Shown piece by piece: positions 59,623 through 64,000 of a DNA stretch of 64,000 bases (its first letter is position 1; every line of letters starts with the position of its first letter). The translations under genes were made by a program, and so were the position numbers. The stretch is taken from assembly GCF_036320965.1 (NCBI RefSeq), contig NC_092235.1, positions 12,235,239 to 12,299,238 of the forward strand, given 5' to 3'. The stretch comes from Panulirus ornatus. Its lineage: Eukaryota > Arthropoda > Malacostraca > Decapoda > Palinuridae. A model generated the notes under the pieces. That model was not told the DNA's origin, did no database searches, and saw only the letters and a list, made by a program, of their open reading frames with translations.

Positions 59623-60715
59623 AGCAAGGTTATTAGGTTCAGTAGGGTTGAGGGCCTTGTCAATTGGGAGGTAAGTTTGAATGGAGAAAAACTGGAGGAA
59701 ATGAAGTGTTTTAGATATCTGGGAGTGGATTTGGCAGTGGATGGAACCATGACAGCAGAAGTGAGTCTCCGGGGGTGGGGGTGGGGGCAAAAGTTCTGGG
59801 AGCACTGAAGAATGTGTGGAAGGTGAGAACGTTATCTCGGAGAGCAAAAATGGGTATGTTTGAAGGAATAGTGGTTCCAGCAATGTTATACGGTTGCGAG
59901 GCATGGGCTATAGATAGGGTCGTGCCGAGGAGGGTGGATGTGTTGGAAATGAAATGTTTGAGGCTAATATGTGGTGTGAGGTGGTTTGATTGAGTAAGTA
60001 ATGAAAGGGTAAGAGAGATGTGTGGTAATAAAAAAAAAATTTGTGGTTGAGAGAGCAGAAGAGAGTGTATTGAAATGGTTTGGTCACATGGAGAGAATGA
60101 GTGAGGAAAGATTGACAAAGAGGATATATGTGTCAGAGGCAGAGGGAAGTGGGAGACAAAATTGGAGGTGGAAGGATGAAGTGAAAAAGGTTTTGAACAA
60201 CTGGGGCCTGAACATAAAGAAGGGTGAAAGGCGTGCAAGGAATAGTGAATTGGAACGATGTAGTATACCGAGGTCGACGTGATGTCAATGAACTGAACCA
60301 GGGTATGTGAAGCGTATGGGGCAAACCATGGAAAATTTTATAGGGCCTAGATGTGGAGGGGGAACTGTGGTTTTGGTGCATTATACATGACAGCTAGAGA
60401 CTGAGTGTGAGTGAATGTGACCTTTTTTGTCTTTTCCTAGCGCTAACTCACACGTATGTGGGAGGAAGGGGAGGTGTCATTTCATGTGTGGTGGGGTGGC
60501 AACAGGAATGAATAAAGGCAGCAAGTATGAATTATGTACATGTGTATCTATGTATATGTCTATATATGTATACGTTGAAATGTATAGGTATGTATATGTG
60601 CATGATGGACGTGTATGCATATACATGTGTATGTGTATGGATGGGTTGGGCCATTCTTTCGTCTGTTTCCTTGCACTACCTTGCTAACGTGGGAGACAGC
60701 GACAAAACAATAAAA
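59623..60715 (+). mobile_element. RTE LINE copy R22, RT C-terminus and long 3'UTR
   Basis: Starts within the SKVIRFSRVEG block and runs through RYLGVDLAVDG, GCEAWAIDRVV and [16 protein letters not shown] with several indels. A long-type 3'UTR, the tail hairpin (60668-60703) and an A run follow. Non-coding relic. Confidence 0.87.
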
Positions 60716-60729
60716 AAAAAATACATAAA

Positions 60730-61700
60730 CAGGTACACCAACGATTTTCCAGCACTCTTGGTTCCAGAGCCTTGCCGGACCAATCGTGGTCACATAATAA
60801 TAATTCATCAACACACCTCTAACTCACTAATTATACATCTCCCATGTGTCTAAAGTATACCATGGACTGCTAGAAATTTAAATTAAACAAATATTAAATG
60901 TAAATTAAATAAATGAAATACATTTTACACCTGCTCAGGACTGAGGTGCTTATCAGCTACAAGTTTCGCAAATTTATCCACATACTCGGCAGCTCCTTCA
61001 TGGTTTGCAGACCTCTTTTCTTCGCACACTTTATTCATGGAAATTCCATGACACTTCTTGAATCTTTGAAGCCATCCTTCACTATACTCATGCTCATGTT
61101 GTAATTCAAGTTCTTCAAGGAACAACTTAGCCTGGTCCATTATCATGCTACCTGACAAGTCCACTCCATCATTCCAATGCTGTTGAAACCATTCCATCAT
61201 CACTCGATTGTGCTCAGTACTCTTACCATCTTTCATAGTTTTTCTAATCACCATTTGCTTCTTGGAATTGCTGTCTGCATAGAATTTCAATATTTTTTCC
61301 CTTTGCTATTTTATATCATAAAAAGTTGAACCAAAACTAAAGATGTCACACAGCTTACGCACTGAAACACCATAGTTCATTTTTTCAAAGGTTCTACTTT
61401 ACCTTGGATTGATATGGACTGGTGTTTATGTTTGACACCACAACTGACACTCTCACATGTCTTAGAAGCATAGCTATTGATAAATTTAAGCAAAATAAGT
61501 TAAGACTCTCACAGAATTGCGGTATCACCAACAAGTGTAGTATAAAGAATGCAAATAATCGGGCCCTACACAAAATGCCATGTGTGGCCGCCCACTAAAC
61601 TAGTCTGGTAGACGCGGTAATTTCAAGTTCCTCACGTAATTCTGTCTGGACTAAAGGAGGTGCCGAACCATCAGATGCCCTAAATTCAGTGGTGTACCTG
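60730..61700 (-). mobile_element. Tigger/pogo-type DNA transposon, internally deleted
   Basis: Both ends are visible: CAGGTACACC at 60730 and its inverse GGTGTACCTG ending at 61700, with weaker inverted similarity extending about 45 bp inward (GGTTCC/GGAACC-type and GCCGGAC boxes). About 970 bp, so the DDE catalytic half is missing. The flanking dinucleotides (AA left, TA right) do not give a clean TA duplication. Confidence 0.75.
60922..61383 (-). pseudogene. Tigger-type transposase N-terminus, broken
   Basis: Encodes the two DNA-binding helix-turn-helix parts of a Tigger/CENP-B-like transposase. From 61383 it reads MNYGVSVRKLCDIFSFGST and YDIK, then an in-frame TAG, then QREKILKFYADSNSKK. 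After about 45 residues come the STGWLQ-type block YSEGWLQRFKKCHGI and KLVADKHLSPEQV. It stops at a TAA where the family continues with YNADET, the first catalytic Asp. The catalytic domain is therefore absent and the piece is non-functional as a transposase. A domesticated DNA-binding role is unlikely given the internal stop. Confidence 0.8.
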
Positions 61701-61713
61701 TATATACATATAT

Positions 61714-61745
61714 ACCCCGCAAACGCGGGAGACAGCGACAAAGTA
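61714..61745 (+). mobile_element. RTE LINE tail fragment
   Basis: Only CCGCAAACGCGGGAGACAGCGACAAAG and an A/T tail remain of a plus-strand LINE end, next to the right end of the Tigger element. Confidence 0.7.
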
Positions 61746-61769
61746 AAATAAATATATAAATATATATAT

Positions 61770-61893
61770 ATTTTTTCTTTCAAACTGTTCGCCATTTCCC
61801 ACATTAGCAAGGTAGCATTAAGAACAGAGGACTGGGCCTCTGAGGGAATATCCTCACCTGGCCCCCTTCTCTGTTCCTTCTTTTGGGAAAAAA
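61770..61893 (-). mobile_element. B element fragment 6
   Basis: Tail box (TTCGCCATTTCCCACATTAG), GAACAGAGGACTGGGCC and the other hairpin half (CTTCTCTGTTCC) are present. The head is missing; an A run leads straight into the 3'UTR of R24 at AATGGCCCAACCC. The tail hairpin of R24 is missing at this junction, as in R3 where a B element also sits in the 3'UTR. Confidence 0.75.
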
Positions 61894-63327
61894 AAAATGG
61901 CCCAACCCACCTACATACACATGTATATACATACACGCCCACACACGCAAATATACATACCTATAAATCCCAACGTATACATATATATACACACACACAG
62001 ACATATATACACATGTACATAATTCATAGTCTGCCCTTATTCATTCCCATCGCCACCCTGCCACACATGAAATAACAACCCCTTCCCCCTAAATGTCCGC
62101 GAGGTAGCGCTAGGAAAAGACAACACTGGCCACATTCGTTCACACTCAGTCTCTAGCTATCATGTAATAATGCACCGAAACCACAGCTCCCTTTCCACAT
62201 CCAGGCCCCACAGACATTTCCATGGTTTACCCCAGACGCTTCTCATGCCCTGGTTCAATCCATTAACTGCACGTTGACCCCGGTATACCATATCATTCCA
62301 ATTCACTCTATTCCTTGCAAGCCTTTCACCCTCCTGCATGTTCAGGTCCCAATCACTCAAAATCTTTTTCACTCCATCTTTCCACCGCCAATTTGGTCTC
62401 CCACTTCTCCTTGTTCCCTCCACCTCCGACATATATAACATTTTGGTCAACCTTTCCTCACTCATTCTCTCCATGTGACAAAACCATTTCAAAACACCCT
62501 CTTCTGCTTTCTCAACCACACTCGTTTTATTACCACACATCTCTTACCGTATTATTACTTACTCAATCAAACCATCTCACACCACATATTGTTCTCAAAC
62601 ATCTCATTTCCAGCACATCCACCCTCCTATGCACAACTCTATCTATAGCCCCTCCTCGCAACCATATAACATTGTTGGAACCACTATGGCTTCAAACATA
62701 CCCATTTTTGTTTTCCGAGATAATGTTCTTGACTTCCACACATTCTTCAACGCTCCCAGAAATTTCGCCCCCTCCCACACCCTATGATTCACTTCCGCTT
62801 CCATGGTTCCATCCGCTGCCAAATCCAATCCCAGATATCTAAAACACTTCACTTCCTCCAGCTTTTCTCCATTCAAACTTACCTCCCAGTTGACTTGTCC
62901 CTCAACCCTACTGTACCTAATAACCTTGCTCTTATTCACATTTACTCTCAGCTTTCTTCTTTCACACACTTTACTAAACTCAGTCACCAGTTTCTGCAGT
63001 TTCTCAACAAATCAGCCACCAGTGCTGCATCATCAGCAAACAACAACTGACTCACTTCCCAAGCTCTCTCATCCACAACAGACTGCATACTTGCCCCTCT
63101 TTCCAAACTCTTGCATTTACCTCCCTAACAACCCCATCCATAAACAAATTAAACAACCATGGAGACATCACACACCCCTGCCGCAAACCTACATTCACTG
63201 AGAACCAATCGCTTTCCTCTCTTCCTACACGTACACATGCCTTACATCCTAAATAAAAACTTTTCACTGCTTCTAACAACTTGCCTCCCACACCATATAT
63301 TGTTAATACCTTCCACAGAGCATCTAT
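61894..63327 (-). mobile_element. RTE LINE copy R24, RT half with long 3'UTR
   Basis: Minus-strand copy with a long-type 3'UTR (61894-62230), the ORF C-terminus and RT back to the DALWKVLTIYGVGGK block at about 63320. FADD near 63030 reads FADDAALVAD. A 1-nt change near 63005 and other indels break the frame. It is joined through a 12-bp TA run to R25, head to head. Confidence 0.85.
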
Positions 63328-63337
63328 ATATATATAG

Positions 63338-64000
63338 ATCATGAGAGGCAAGTGTTTTGGGAGCAGCTGAATGAATGTGTTAGTGGTTTTGATGCACCAG
63401 ACCGGGTTATAGTGATGGGTGATATAAATGCAAAGGTGAGTAATGTGGCAGTTGAGGGAATAATTGGTATACATGGGGTGTTAAGTGTTGTAAATGGAAA
63501 TGGTGAAGAGCTTGTAGATTTATGTGCTGAAAAACGACTGGTGATTGGGTATACCTGGTTTAAAAAGCGTGATATACATAAGTATACGTGTGTAAATAGG
63601 AGAGATGGCCAGAGAGCATTATTGGATTATGCGTTAATTGATAGGCGCACGAAAGAGAGACTTTAGGATGTTAATGTGCTGAGAGGTGCAACTGGAGGGA
63701 TGTCTGATCATTATCTTGTGGAGGCTAAGGTGAAGATTTGTATGGGTTTTCAGAAAAGAAGAGAGAATGTTGGGGTGAAGAGGGTGGTGAGAGTAAGTGA
63801 CCTTGGGAAGGAGACTTGTGTGAGGAAGTACCAAGAGAGACTGAGTACAGAATGGAAAAAGGTGAGAACAAAGGAGGTAAGGGGAGTGGGGGAGGAATGG
63901 GATGTATTTAGGGAAGCAGTGATGGCTTACGCAAAAGATGCTTGTGGCATGAGAAGCGTGGGGGGTGGGTTCATTAGAAAGGGTAGTGAGTGGTGGGATG
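63338..64000 (+). mobile_element. RTE LINE copy R25, endonuclease part, runs off the window
   Basis: Plus-strand copy starting in the endonuclease (DHERQVFWEQL) with MGDINAKVSN (63414) and SDHYLVEAKV (63705). One stop at 63664-63666 (TAG, in the LLDVN block) breaks it. The linker is open to the window end, so the RT may lie beyond. Confidence 0.87.

Overview
This is a eukaryotic, animal-type window: introns, long (TA)n microsatellites, no operons, and almost all of its coding potential lies in retrotransposon relics. A single RTE-clade LINE family dominates, accompanied by a Penelope-like element, Tigger/pogo DNA transposons and a CR1/Jockey-type LINE. This mix fits an arthropod, and a decapod crustacean is my best guess, by inference from repeat style only. 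I call one host gene with confidence: the last coding exon of CHCHD4/MIA40, the mitochondrial intermembrane-space disulfide relay receptor, on the minus strand at 23190-23553.

Layout. 1-714 is unique. 715-6798 holds three old, broken RTE copies and one composite short element. 7180-8870 is a decayed CR1/Jockey-like LINE. 9168-12490 is the best full-length RTE copy (endonuclease plus reverse transcriptase, one stop codon and one 1-nt deletion). 13206-15470 is a Tigger transposase relic. 18115-20308 holds an internally deleted RTE copy and a 5'-inverted one flanked by target-site duplications. 21558-22562 is a ~700-bp near-perfect palindrome plus another short element. CHCHD4 follows at 23190-23553. 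23745-29600 holds four RTE segments, including an uninterrupted 758-codon RT frame. 29700-52830 is a nest: old copies are interrupted by younger ones and by a Penelope-like element with inverted terminal pseudo-LTRs. 54618-57141 and 59238-64000 carry further copies and a Tigger derivative with both terminal inverted repeats.

How the parts work together. The RTE protein has an N-terminal APE-type endonuclease and a central reverse transcriptase for target-primed reverse transcription. Copies fall into a long-3'UTR group, generally more decayed, and a short-3'UTR group that lacks about 255 bp. A short chimeric element ('B element') carries the LINE 5' head and a LINE-like 3' hairpin tail with its own middle, so it is probably mobilised by the LINE machinery. 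Four copies show 5' inversions of the twin-priming kind, and target-site duplications allow the nest to be ordered in time. I see no new defence or metabolic system. The most novel material is the B element, the palindrome, the three-unit LINE array at 38976-44639 and the recurrent use of (TA)n tracts as junctions between opposed copies.
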